From Streptomyces flavofungini (GTDB lineage Bacteria > Actinomycetota > Actinomycetes > Streptomycetales > Streptomycetaceae), in NCBI RefSeq assembly GCF_014650815.1, contig NZ_BMVR01000009.1:186001-250000 (forward strand): a DNA stretch of 64,000 nt. The letters run 5' to 3'. The first letter of the stretch is position 1, and each line of letters starts with the position of its first letter. The position numbers and the translations under genes were made by a program. The notes under the pieces were generated by a model, which was not told the DNA's origin, searched no databases, and worked only from the letters and a program-made list of their open reading frames with translations. This document shows, in pieces, positions 1 to 7,544 of this stretch.

Positions 1-1557
1 CTTGGCCGGGAGCCTGCCCGTGGTCAGGTAGCGGGTGGCGCTCTTGTCCGCGCAGGACCCGAAGGGGTAGACGCCGTGCCCCTCCCCTCCGGCGACGGTG
101 ATCATCCGGGAGCCGCGCAGGGCCCGGTGCATGGCCTGGCCGGAGGCCAGCGGCGTCTGGGGGTCCCACTCGTTGTGCACGATCAGCGATCTGACCTTGT
201 TGTGCACCTTCGTCGGGGGCTCGCTGCCCGGCTTCCAGAAGGCGCACGGCTTGATGGTGGACGCGAAATCGCCGTACAGCGGATACCGGGCCTTGTCGCG
301 GATCGCGTCGCGACGGTACTGCCCGGGGTCGCGCGGCCACGTGCGGCTGGTGTCGGCGCACAGGACGGCCCAGGAGCTCGCGTCGGCATTGTCCGGGGGA
401 ACGGCCTGCTGCGGAACGGCTTGCTGCGAACCGGTCTGTTGGGGACCGGTCTGCCGGGGACCGGCCCGCTGCGGACCGGTCTGTTGGGGAACGGCCTGCC
501 CAGGAGTGCCGGACGGGACCGGCTCCCGGCCCTCGGCGGCCGTCTTCAGCCCGGCGACCCAGGAGGCGGCCGCCCGAACGCGGAAGAACGTGGCGCGCTG
601 GGCGCGGACCCCGTCACCGGTGAGGGGTCCCTCGTCCGAGTCGATGGGCTTCCGGTCGGCCCGCGCGACCAGGTGCCAGAAGGTCCTGCGGACCTCCGCC
701 GGGGTGCTGCCCAGTGCGTACGTCGTGTGTCGCCGGGCAGCCCAACGGCTCCACCGCGTGAAGGCGAGCTCGGTCCCCGCCGCCATTCCCTGGAACGTGC
801 CACGCCCGTACCGCGCGGGGTCGGCCGCACTGTCCAGCACGAACCGGTCGGCTCGCCGGGGGAACAACTGCGTGTAGACGGCGCCGAGGTAGGTGCCGTA
901 CGAGTACCCCAGGTAGGAGATCTTCTTCTCTCCCAGCACGGCACGGATGACGTCCATGTCGCGAGCGGTGTTGCGGGTGGTGAGGTGCCGCAGCGTGTCA
1001 CCCCCCTTGGCCCGGCACTTGGCGGCCACCGTACGGGCCCACCGCACGTCCTTCGCGAAGGTCCCGGCTCGGTACGGGCGATCGGTGATCCTCTCGTCGG
1101 CGGTCAGGCCGCAGCCGACGGGGGAGCTCCGCCCGACGCCCCTCGGGTCGAACCCGATGAGGTCGTACTGTCGCTTCACCTTCGCGGGGAGGTCCGCTCC
1201 CACGTCGACAGGCATGTTCAGACCCGGCCCGCCGGGGCCGCCGGGGTTGAGAAGCAGCACGCCGCGACGCTCCTTCGCACTGCTCGCCCGCAGCCGGGAT
1301 ATCGCGATCTCCACCTTCCTGCCGCCGGGATCGCCGTAATCCAGCGGTACTTCGAGAGTCGCGCACTGAAAGGCGGCGGGGCTCCTCGCGTCGCACCGTT
1401 GCCAATCGGGCTGCTGCTGCGTGTACGGCCCCAGCGAATTCCTTGCCACGGAGATGTCAGAGGTGGCGATGGCCGTAGCGGGAGCGGGCGTCATTGCCGA
1501 AAGGAAAGTCGCCGCGAGGCCGACGGCCAGGAGAGATGCTCTTTGTGTGTTGCGCAC
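1..1557 (-). CDS. Secreted alpha/beta hydrolase, tripeptidyl-aminopeptidase-like (3' end cut by window)
   Basis: Extracellular serine hydrolase of the SlpD/SlpE tripeptidyl aminopeptidase type, expected to trim peptides from the N terminus. The GTG start at 1557 has GAGG upstream and is followed by a Sec-type signal peptide (Arg-containing N terminus, hydrophobic stretch ending near TATA-like Ala-rich cleavage residues). The nucleophile motif GYSYGT is at about 900-890, the catalytic Asp lies in NEWDPQTP (about 170-150) and the His in GEGHGVYPF (about 85-60). An oxyanion-type LNPGGPGG segment precedes them. Between the cap region and the C-terminal domain there is an unusual Gln/Thr/Gly/Pro-rich repeated stretch (positions about 385-505). 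The frame is open to base 1, so the last residues are missing. Family is clear; substrate is inferred. Confidence 0.9.
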   Translation of the reverse strand, partial: MRNTQRASLLAVGLAATFLSAMTPAPATAIATSDISVARNSLGPYTQQQPDWQRCDARSPAAFQCATLEVPLDYGDPGGRKVEIAISRLRASSAKERRGVLLLNPGGPGGPGLNMPVDVGADLPAKVKRQYDLIGFDPRGVGRSSPVGCGLTADERITDRPYRAGTFAKDVRWARTVAAKCRAKGGDTLRHLTTRNTARDMDVIRAVLGEKKISYLGYSYGTYLGAVYTQLFPRRADRFVLDSAADPARYGRGTFQGMAAGTELAFTRWSRWAARRHTTYALGSTPAEVRRTFWHLVARADRKPIDSDEGPLTGDGVRAQRATFFRVRAAASWVAGLKTAAEGREPVPSGTPGQAVPQQTGPQRAGPRQTGPQQTGSQQAVPQQAVPPDNADASSWAVLCADTSRTWPRDPGQYRRDAIRDKARYPLYGDFASTIKPCAFWKPGSEPPTKVHNKVRSLIVHNEWDPQTPLASGQAMHRALRGSRMITVAGGEGHGVYPFGSCADKSATRYLTTGRLPAK

Positions 1558-1571
1558 GGTGATGCTTGACC

Positions 1572-2003
1572 TCAGTTTCCGTTGAGCTGTTCGTGGACGC
1601 ACTGCTTGTACTGCTGGAAGCTGTCGGGCCGGTAGCACTCCTGCGTCTTGTTCGCGTACCAGGCCAGGAAGAACGCGACCACGACGGACACCACGATCGC
1701 GAGGGCCGACGTCACCAAGCCGGTGACGGCCTTGCTCCGGCCGACGCCGGTCCGCTTGGCCGTGATCAGGGCGGCGCTGCCCAGGACCAGGCCGATGACG
1801 CCGAGCAGGCCGCCGATGAAGACGATCGAGCTGCTCAAGCTGATGAGGCCCAGCACCAGGGCGGCCACGGCCAGGCCGTTCCTGCCGCCCGGCGCCCGCG
1901 TGCCGGAGCCGTAGCCCTGGAGGCCGGGGGAATGCGGGTCCGCCCCAGCAATCCAGGTCGGCGCCGTGTGCTGGGGCGCCCCGTCTCTCTCTTGCGTTTT
2001 CAT
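1572..2003 (-). CDS. DUF4190-type small membrane protein
   Basis: A 143-residue protein with a polar, Pro/Gly-rich N terminus of about 45 residues, then two hydrophobic helices separated by a short TAKRTG loop, and an extracytoplasmic-looking C-terminal tail containing two cysteines (QECYRPD and KQCVHEQ). This layout, with an AALVLGLIS-type first helix and a GLVLGSAAL segment, is typical of the actinobacterial DUF4190 family, whose function is unknown. The ATG at 2003 is chosen because GGAGG sits seven bases upstream. It is transcribed in the same direction as the secreted hydrolase 14 bp downstream, so the two may be co-transcribed. The Cys pair might form a disulfide; this is inference. Confidence 0.75.
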   Translation of the reverse strand: MKTQERDGAPQHTAPTWIAGADPHSPGLQGYGSGTRAPGGRNGLAVAALVLGLISLSSSIVFIGGLLGVIGLVLGSAALITAKRTGVGRSKAVTGLVTSALAIVVSVVVAFFLAWYANKTQECYRPDSFQQYKQCVHEQLNGN

Positions 2004-2141
2004 CAGCCGTCCTCCGGTCAACTGCTCGGGGCACGATCCTGACTTCCGGGGGTCTTGGCACACATCGCGGGAAGGCGGGAGAAAGGGCTCCCCCGATCGG
2101 GGGAGGTTCCTGGTCGGCGGTCCGGCGATACTGGCCTGATC

Positions 2142-3386
2142 ATGATCAGGGGAATCCGGCCGCTGCTGAGCGGCTCCACGTATGCGGGCATGCTTTTCGC
2201 CTATTGCGGCGCCTTGGCGAGCATTCCGCTGCTGCCTTTCGCGATGCTGCCGACGCTGGCGTGGCCGTCCGCTCCCTATGGCGTGCAAGCCGCTCTGACC
2301 CTGCTGGTCTGGGCGGTACTGATCGGCGTGGTCGGTCTCGCCCGCACCACGCGGCGGGCGCTGATCGCGTTCGCCCGTCGGCTGCTGAGGGTGCCGCTGC
2401 CGGACCCGGCCCCTGCCGCGCCGACCGGCGCCGACCGCCTGCGGACTCCGCTCTGGCTGCTGCTGCACGTGGCACTGGGGTGGACGGGGGCACTGGTCAG
2501 CGGTGCGCTGGTCCTCGTGGGCCTGACCCTCCCGTTCGGCTGGTTCCGCGCCGAGGCGGGGCTGAGCCTGTTCGGCTGGTCCGTGCGACCGGGGGGCGGC
2601 TGGCAGAGCTGGGCGGTGGCACTCGTCAGCCTGCTCCTCGCGACGGTCGTGTGTGCGGTGGTGGCGCACGCACTGCGGTGGCTGGCGCCCCGGCTGCTGG
2701 GTCCTTCGGCGGCCGAGCGGCTCGCGCTGGCGGCCGAGCGTGAGCAGCGGCTGGCCGCACGCAACCGACTGGCCCACGAGTTGCACGACTCGATCGGCCA
2801 CACCCTGACGGCGGCCACGATCCAGGCCGCCGTGGCCGGCGAAGTGCTCGCTGCCGACCCGGTGGCGGCGCGGGCCGCCCTGCGCAGCATCGAGGAGTCG
2901 GCCAGGGCCGCGCTGGAGGACCTGGACTACGTACTGGGTGCGCTGCGCGAGGAGAAGTCGGAGCCGGCGCCGACCCGCACCCTGGCCGATCTGCCCGAGC
3001 TGTTCGACCGGTTGCGGCACGCGGGCGCGGTGGTCGAGCCGGAACTGTCGGGCGACCTGGCGCAGGTGCAGGGGACGCTCTCCCGGGCGGCGTACCGGAT
3101 CCTGCAGGAGGGGCTGACGAACGCGCTGCGGTATGGGGCGGGCGGCTCGATCGCGGTCAGGGCGGCAGCCGGGCCGGACGTACTCGCACTCGATGTGGTC
3201 AACCGGATCGACCCGGAGACGAACACCGGCACGGGCCCGGGCCGGGGCACCTTCCCGACGTCCGGGCACGGCCTGCCGGGCCTGGCCGAGCGCGTGCGGC
3301 TGCTGCACGGCGAGTTCGAGGCGGGCCCGGACGGGCCGCTCCACTGGCGGTTGGCGGTCCGCCTGCCCGTACGGTTGTCGACATGA
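2142..3386 (+). CDS. Two-component sensor histidine kinase (HisKA_3 / NarL-partner type)
   Basis: Membrane sensor kinase of 414 residues. Four to six hydrophobic segments occupy the first 190 residues, followed by the dimerisation/phosphoacceptor motif LAHELHDSIGHTL, in which the first His after the Glu-Leu is the predicted phosphorylation site. A C-terminal HATPase_c domain follows with an N-box (LQEGLTNALRYG) and G-box (GHGLPGLAERV). There is no separate periplasmic sensor domain, so sensing is probably within the membrane. The ATG at 2142 is preferred over upstream in-frame codons because the upstream residues do not look like protein. The stop overlaps the start of the response regulator by four bases (ATGA), giving a translationally coupled pair. 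The stimulus and targets cannot be told from sequence. Confidence 0.9.
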   Translation: MIRGIRPLLSGSTYAGMLFAYCGALASIPLLPFAMLPTLAWPSAPYGVQAALTLLVWAVLIGVVGLARTTRRALIAFARRLLRVPLPDPAPAAPTGADRLRTPLWLLLHVALGWTGALVSGALVLVGLTLPFGWFRAEAGLSLFGWSVRPGGGWQSWAVALVSLLLATVVCAVVAHALRWLAPRLLGPSAAERLALAAEREQRLAARNRLAHELHDSIGHTLTAATIQAAVAGEVLAADPVAARAALRSIEESARAALEDLDYVLGALREEKSEPAPTRTLADLPELFDRLRHAGAVVEPELSGDLAQVQGTLSRAAYRILQEGLTNALRYGAGGSIAVRAAAGPDVLALDVVNRIDPETNTGTGPGRGTFPTSGHGLPGLAERVRLLHGEFEAGPDGPLHWRLAVRLPVRLST

Positions 3387-4060
3387 CCGGCTCTGGCATC
3401 GGCGCAGCCGTCACCCTCCTGATCGCGGACGACGACGAGGTGACCCGCAGCGGTCTGCGCACCCTGCTCGCGGCACAGCCGGGGATCGAGGTGGTCGGGG
3501 AGGCCGCCGACGGCGTCGAGGCGGTCGAGCAGGCGCGGCGACTGCACCCGGACGTGGTCCTGATGGACGTACGGATGCCGCGCCGCAACGGAATCGAGGC
3601 CACCCGCCACCTCCTCGCCGGAGCAACCGACCCGCCGAAGGTCGTAGTGATCACCACCTTCGAGAACGACGACTACGTCACCGCCGCCCTCAGCGCGGGC
3701 GCCGGCGGCTTCGTCCTCAAGCGGCGGCCGGTCCGGGAGATCGCGGAGGCGGTACGGGTGGCGGCGGCGGGGGAAGCGATCCTCTTCCCGGCGGCCCTGC
3801 GCCGACTGGTCGCCGCCCGCCCCCTGGACTCCGCCGAGGCGTTGCCGAGGGCGGCGCTGACGGGACGGGAGGAAGAGGTACTGCGGCTGATGGCCACCGG
3901 CCTGTCCAACCCGGAGATCGCGCGGTCCCTCACGGTGAGCCTGGAGACGGTGAAGACGCACGCCGGGAACGTGCTGACCAAGCTCGGCGCGCAGAACCGC
4001 ACCCACGCGGTGGTGATCGCGTACGAGTCGGGTCTGGTGGTGCCGGGTTTCACCGGCTGA
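3383..4060 (+). CDS. NarL/LuxR-family response regulator
   Basis: Cytoplasmic transcription factor of 225 residues that receives phosphate from the overlapping kinase gene. The receiver domain shows the acidic DDDE cluster near residues 17-20, the phosphoacceptor Asp in VVLMDVRMP, the conserved Thr in VVITTFEND, and Lys in FVLKRRP. The C-terminal LuxR helix-turn-helix is intact (LTGREEEVLRLMATG, then SLETVKTHAGNVLTKL). The usual Lys/switch spacing is normal, so phosphorylation control is expected. A short inverted repeat (GGGAGT/ACTCCC) just after the stop, around 4073-4090, may help termination. Confidence 0.92.
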   Translation: MTGSGIGAAVTLLIADDDEVTRSGLRTLLAAQPGIEVVGEAADGVEAVEQARRLHPDVVLMDVRMPRRNGIEATRHLLAGATDPPKVVVITTFENDDYVTAALSAGAGGFVLKRRPVREIAEAVRVAAAGEAILFPAALRRLVAARPLDSAEALPRAALTGREEEVLRLMATGLSNPEIARSLTVSLETVKTHAGNVLTKLGAQNRTHAVVIAYESGLVVPGFTG

Positions 4061-4285
4061 GGAAGGGGCTTCGGGAGTGGGGTGACTCCCAGGAGGCACA
4101 GCGAGGACCGCCGTGCGCCCGGCCTGCGGCCGCACTCCCCATGGGGCGGCAGGCCGGGTTGCCTCGACCGGTGTGCTGGGTGCCTGAAGAGCCAGCGGGC
4201 GGGAGGCGCACGGTCGACCAGGGTCCGGGGCCGCTTGGTGAGCGTAGTGGCGTCGCGGGGCGCGGCCAGGGTGGTTTCGCGTCAG

Positions 4286-4651
4286 TCAGGCCGCTGCCTG
4301 TGGTGGTACGGGCAGGGGCAGCCGATTCAGGATGTCGAAGTCCAGGCGTAGTCGTGGATGGTTGAGCAGGCGGCGGGTCACGGGGCGGGTGCAGATCAGG
4401 CGAAAGCGTCCGTGACGGCCGCTGGTCCGGGTTCGGGCGCGATGGAGGATTCGTACCCCGGCGCCGTCCATGAAGTCGACGGGGCGCAGGTCGATCAGCA
4501 AGTCGGAGTCGCCGGTGTGGGTGAGCGCGTCGAGGCAGTCGGTGATGCCGGGGGCGGTGTGGATGTCGATTTCACCGCACAGGACCACCAGGGTGCAGTC
4601 GCCGTGAAGGCGGACTTCCTGGACACAGGTCGCTGCGGGGGGTGAGGTCAT
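4286..4651 (-). CDS. STAS-domain protein (anti-anti-sigma-like) lacking the phosphorylatable Ser
   Basis: A 121-residue single STAS domain related to SpoIIAA/BldG-type anti-sigma factor antagonists. Recognisable elements are CGEIDIHTAP near residue 25 and the loop VDFMDGAGVRIL near residue 58. In regulated family members the loop reads DSSG or DSTG and the Ser is phosphorylated by a partner kinase; here that position is Gly63, so classical phosphoswitching is not possible. The ATG at 4651 is used because GAGAGGG lies upstream; an in-frame start further upstream would add a non-conserved Arg/Pro-rich segment. No kinase or sigma gene is adjacent. It may be a constitutively active antagonist or a structural STAS; this is inference. 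Confidence 0.75.
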   Translation of the reverse strand: MTSPPAATCVQEVRLHGDCTLVVLCGEIDIHTAPGITDCLDALTHTGDSDLLIDLRPVDFMDGAGVRILHRARTRTSGRHGRFRLICTRPVTRRLLNHPRLRLDFDILNRLPLPVPPQAAA

Positions 4652-4889
4652 GGCGACCCTCTCGAAGGCGGATGTCCCTGGGGACCGATCGCCAACGGGT
4701 CTGGGTCGGCATTCCACGGTGGCGCGTTGTCCTCGACTCTTGGCGGGTATCGCCGAAGAGCTGCGGGTGCACCTGCCGGGCTGCTAGGGCCTGTTCGGTG
4801 GGTCGGCGCGGCGTCGCGACGCCCACCGGTCGTCCGCGGGGGCGGGGAGTCCGGCGGCGAGCTGGTCGCCGCCGGTCGTGCGCGGCGGG

Positions 4890-5354
4890 CTACCCGGACG
4901 GGCCCTCGGCCGCCATCAGGTCCGTTCCGGTGAGGTGGAGGGCGGGGTCGGCCGCGGCGGTCATCAGCCGGGCCGCCGCGTCGGCCTCGCTGCGCGGCGG
5001 GACGACGAGCAGGTCCCAGCGGCGGGCACCGCAGGAGAAGAGCCGGATCGTGTGCGGGTCGAGGCCGGACGTGTACCAGATGGCCGTGACCGTGTGACCC
5101 GTCACGGGGAGGGTGCGCGGCTCGCGCGGCCAGCTTCCGCGGTGGGACGCGATCCGGGTCACGAGGCCGTGGGAGTCGTCGAACACATCGGTGAGCGAGG
5201 CCAGTTCGGCGGCGAGGTCATCGGTGCGGGGCCACCAGGCCCCGCACACCGGACCCGGCGGGAAGGTCGGTGGGCGCAGGGCGAGCCTGGCGGGTGGGTA
5301 CGTGGCGGGTCGTCCGGGGGCGGCTGAACTGCGGCGGACGATGGGTGCGTTCAT
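4890..5354 (-). CDS. DUF5994 family protein
   Basis: A 154-residue soluble protein. The central region has the GAWWPRTDDLAAEL segment followed by an IWYTSGLDPHTIRLF segment and an LLVVPP strand, the pattern I associate with DUF5994, a family of unknown function common in Streptomyces, often as several paralogues per genome. No signal peptide, membrane segment or catalytic motif is seen. It lies between the STAS gene and the left boundary of the genomic island and is transcribed away from the island. Function is unassigned. Confidence 0.75.
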   Translation of the reverse strand: MNAPIVRRSSAAPGRPATYPPARLALRPPTFPPGPVCGAWWPRTDDLAAELASLTDVFDDSHGLVTRIASHRGSWPREPRTLPVTGHTVTAIWYTSGLDPHTIRLFSCGARRWDLLVVPPRSEADAAARLMTAAADPALHLTGTDLMAAEGPSG

Positions 5355-5568
5355 GACGCACGCCCCTCTTCGGGCCGATGGCGGCGCGGCCCGCTGTCGT
5401 GGTGCGCCGGAAGCGACGCCGAGCGGAGTCGGCGTACGAGAAGCGTCCGGCGGCTCCAGCCTACGTCCCGGTCGGCCGCGGGGCGGTGTTCCCCTTCTGG
5501 ACCGAACCGGACCGCCTCCCTGGGAGCCGCATCCTGAAGTTGGCCCCCAAACTGGCCCCCGAACGCAG

Positions 5569-5606
5569 ATCAGGTCCGGTACTGATCTCTCAGTACCGGA
5601 CCTGAT
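5569..5606. terminator. Perfect 17-bp hairpin, left copy of the tRNA-Pro downstream terminator
   Basis: Arms 5569-5585 and 5590-5606 pair perfectly over 17 bp around a TCTC loop. A homologous hairpin follows the intact tRNA-Pro (23458-23495) with different but mostly compensating bases in the stem. There is no T-run, as is common for Streptomyces terminators. By position it is the original downstream hairpin of tRNA-Pro, left behind when the island inserted. Confidence 0.65.
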
Positions 5607-5663
5607 CTGGTGTTACGGCTGTCGGGGTGGCGGGATTTGAACCCACGACCTCTTCGTCCCGAA
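5601..5663. repeat. Left 63-bp direct repeat (att-like) of the island
   Basis: Identical base for base to 23490-23552. It contains the terminator's right arm, a short spacer and the last 42 bases of tRNA-Pro from the anticodon loop to the 3' end. After 5663 the sequences diverge. Weaker similarity continues leftward for about 80 bp, through the hairpin and a TTGGCCCCAAACTGGCCCCCG-like stretch. This is the expected footprint of an attachment site. Confidence 0.85.
5622..5663 (-). pseudogene. tRNA-Pro 3'-half remnant
   Basis: Forty-two bases matching the discriminator base, 3' acceptor strand, T arm, variable region and 3' anticodon arm of the intact tRNA-Pro(CGG) at 23511-23584. The 5' half is absent, so it cannot fold as a tRNA. 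It marks the displaced 3' end of the target gene created by integration. Confidence 0.85.
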
Positions 5664-5728
5664 TGAGGTTCGGCCTTGATCGACACCGACGGCGCCGCTG
5701 TCCCGACGCCGTTCGGCGCGGTGCGCCG

Positions 5729-6061
5729 TCAGTTCACCCACCCCTCCCGGCGGTACGAGGCCAGCTTCTGCGACGTGAGCTCCCGGAGGTCATCGATGCA
5801 GCCGTAATGCATGGCGATCGTCACGGCACAGCGCACCACGTCGAGCACCTCCTTGGTGAGGTCTCCGACTTCCGGTTCGCCGTGGCGGTCGCGCTTGAGC
5901 CCCATGCCCTCCAAGTGGTTGACCTGCTGGGCGACTTCCCCCGTCTCTTCGGCGAGGCGGGAGACGAGGTGAAAGATCTCGTTGTGGCGGGGGAAGCGGG
6001 CGATCGCCCCGGCGGCGAGGCGTTCCACTTCGTCCAGCCAGTCGGCTTCGGGGTCAGGCAT
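5729..6061 (-). CDS. MazG-like nucleotide pyrophosphohydrolase
   Basis: A 110-residue all-alpha MazG-type protein. The metal-binding pattern is present: EETGEV (EExxE) near residue 38 and KEVLDVVR (ExxD) near residue 74. Family members hydrolyse NTPs or related pyrophosphates to the monophosphate. The ATG at 6061 has GGAG at good distance and overlaps the stop of the DUF89 gene by 8 bp, so the gene is the last cistron of the island's minus-strand operon. In context it could clear a nucleotide by-product or act on a nucleotidylated intermediate; this is inference. Confidence 0.8.
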   Translation of the reverse strand: MPDPEADWLDEVERLAAGAIARFPRHNEIFHLVSRLAEETGEVAQQVNHLEGMGLKRDRHGEPEVGDLTKEVLDVVRCAVTIAMHYGCIDDLRELTSQKLASYRREGWVN

Positions 6062-7544
6062 GTGGACTCCAAGAAGGGGTGGGGCCGACGGATGTTCCGG
6101 TGAGCTGCTGCAGCCTCCTGCACACCCTTCCCCGCTCGCTCTCCAGCGCAACGCGCGTTCTGGGTGCGACCCGTTCGGCGAGCGCGTCGAGCCGACGCCA
6201 CTCTTCGCGGAGCGCGACGGGTTCGGTGCACTCCTTGCGCCGCTCACGGTCTGTCAAAGTGCTCCAGCACAACCTGACGTGCCGACCGTTGGCGTAGCGC
6301 TGCGTACGGAAGCGGCGCCCTTCGAAGCCCCAGTTCGTGTACTCACCAGGCTCGGAGCGGACCAGGAACAGAGGTGCCGTGGCCGCGTTCACCCCCATTG
6401 CCCCTTCGTTGAACTCGCTGACCAGCACGAATCCGGTGTACATCACCTTGCTGATGCCGCCCTGGAACATCTCGTGGACATTGGTGCCCTTCACGAACAC
6501 GCAGTCCGCTTCGTGCAGGGCACGGGCCAGCTCCGGGGACAGCTTGCGCAGGTTGGCCGTGGCCATGCTCGGTCCGGTCGTGCACACGTCCGTTGCCCGC
6601 AGCCGGTCGACGCCAAGTGACCGCAGACGCGGCGAGTTGAGCAGGCGGAGCAGGAGAGGCGCGTCGGCGTCGGTGTAGCAGGGCAGGGACTTGGGCACCA
6701 GGGTGAGCCGCAATCGCGGATTGGCCTCCATGAGGCGGTCGAGCAGCAGAAGATCGATCACGGTCTCGGCGCAGTCGTCGAAGAACCACACCAACTGCCG
6801 TGGACCATCGAGCACTTCGGCAAGAAAGGCATCCCAATAGTCCACGTGGAGCGGCCGCTCGGCCAGCTTCCGGTACTGCGGCCACAGGTCGTGCGCCGTC
6901 GGCGCGGGGTCGCCCGGCGCGCCGACGGGCAGAGCGAGACCGGGTCCGGGCGTGCGCAGCTTCTGCTCGGCGCCGAGCAGCCCGGCGGCGAGGCTGTAGC
7001 GCAGCAGGGCGGCAAGGTCCGACCCGCACGCGTTCAGGACCAGGGGGGCCAGGTCCAGGGCGGCCCGTACGGAACGGTCCGTGTACCCCCGGTGGGTGGC
7101 TACCGGGGCCCGGACATCTCCGAACGCGCAGTGCGCGACCACGCGGTCCACCACCGAGGGCAACTCCTGGTTGGCCAGCGTCCGCGCCACCGGTGCCCCC
7201 GCGACGGAGTGCTCCAGGAGCCGCATCGTCTGCGCGTGGCAGAAGCCGCCGACGGCGGACATCCCCGCATACCCGCCGGACGGCAGCACCCGCCGCAACT
7301 TCCCCTCGATCACACCGGAGAGCCACGTACCGAAGTCGCTCTCCGAAGCCTCAAGAAGCACCTCGCCGTTCATCCGCTCGGCCACGGTGAAGCCGTCCGG
7401 CTCGAAGTCCGGACGCACCAGCAGCCCGCGCCACGCCGAACCGCTGCGCGAGTCGTCGCACAGCAGCCGATCCACCAGCCGCGCACTGCCGAGGTCGAGG
7501 GGCCGCAAGATCCCTGTGTGTGCGAGGAGGTGGGTCTCTAGCAC
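6054..7544 (-). CDS. DUF89/ARMT1-like metal-dependent phosphatase family protein
   Basis: A 496-residue protein whose C-terminal half resembles the DUF89 (damage-control phosphatase, ARMT1-like) fold. FFDDCAETVIDLLLLDRL corresponds to the family DNAGE-type metal loop, followed by LTLVPKSLPCYTDAD, STG-like VCTTGPSMAT and the ADCVFVKGTNVHEMF segment that parallels the KGQGNFE motif. The Asn of DNAGE is Asp here. The N-terminal 200 residues are not recognised. The GTG start at 7544 overlaps the stop of the phosphotransferase gene (GTGCTAG) with GGAG upstream. DUF89 enzymes remove phosphate from sugar or cofactor phosphates; the substrate here is unknown. Assignment is from motif reading and should be confirmed by profile search. 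Confidence 0.65.
   Translation of the reverse strand: MLETHLLAHTGILRPLDLGSARLVDRLLCDDSRSGSAWRGLLVRPDFEPDGFTVAERMNGEVLLEASESDFGTWLSGVIEGKLRRVLPSGGYAGMSAVGGFCHAQTMRLLEHSVAGAPVARTLANQELPSVVDRVVAHCAFGDVRAPVATHRGYTDRSVRAALDLAPLVLNACGSDLAALLRYSLAAGLLGAEQKLRTPGPGLALPVGAPGDPAPTAHDLWPQYRKLAERPLHVDYWDAFLAEVLDGPRQLVWFFDDCAETVIDLLLLDRLMEANPRLRLTLVPKSLPCYTDADAPLLLRLLNSPRLRSLGVDRLRATDVCTTGPSMATANLRKLSPELARALHEADCVFVKGTNVHEMFQGGISKVMYTGFVLVSEFNEGAMGVNAATAPLFLVRSEPGEYTNWGFEGRRFRTQRYANGRHVRLCWSTLTDRERRKECTEPVALREEWRRLDALAERVAPRTRVALESERGRVCRRLQQLTGTSVGPTPSWSPHA

Noticed and set aside
76..1569. A 497-residue plus-strand open frame
   Set aside because: It lies entirely antisense to the secreted hydrolase, whose catalytic motifs are all in the minus frame. 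The plus translation is a low-complexity GC artefact.
1572..3344. A 590-residue minus-strand frame covering the histidine kinase region
   Set aside because: Only its last 143 residues (DUF4190-type) have sensible composition; the rest is antisense to a clear kinase. The gene was started at 2003 instead.
5378..5605. 75-residue plus-strand frame at the left island boundary
   Set aside because: It overlaps the tRNA-Pro downstream hairpin and has no motif or convincing RBS.
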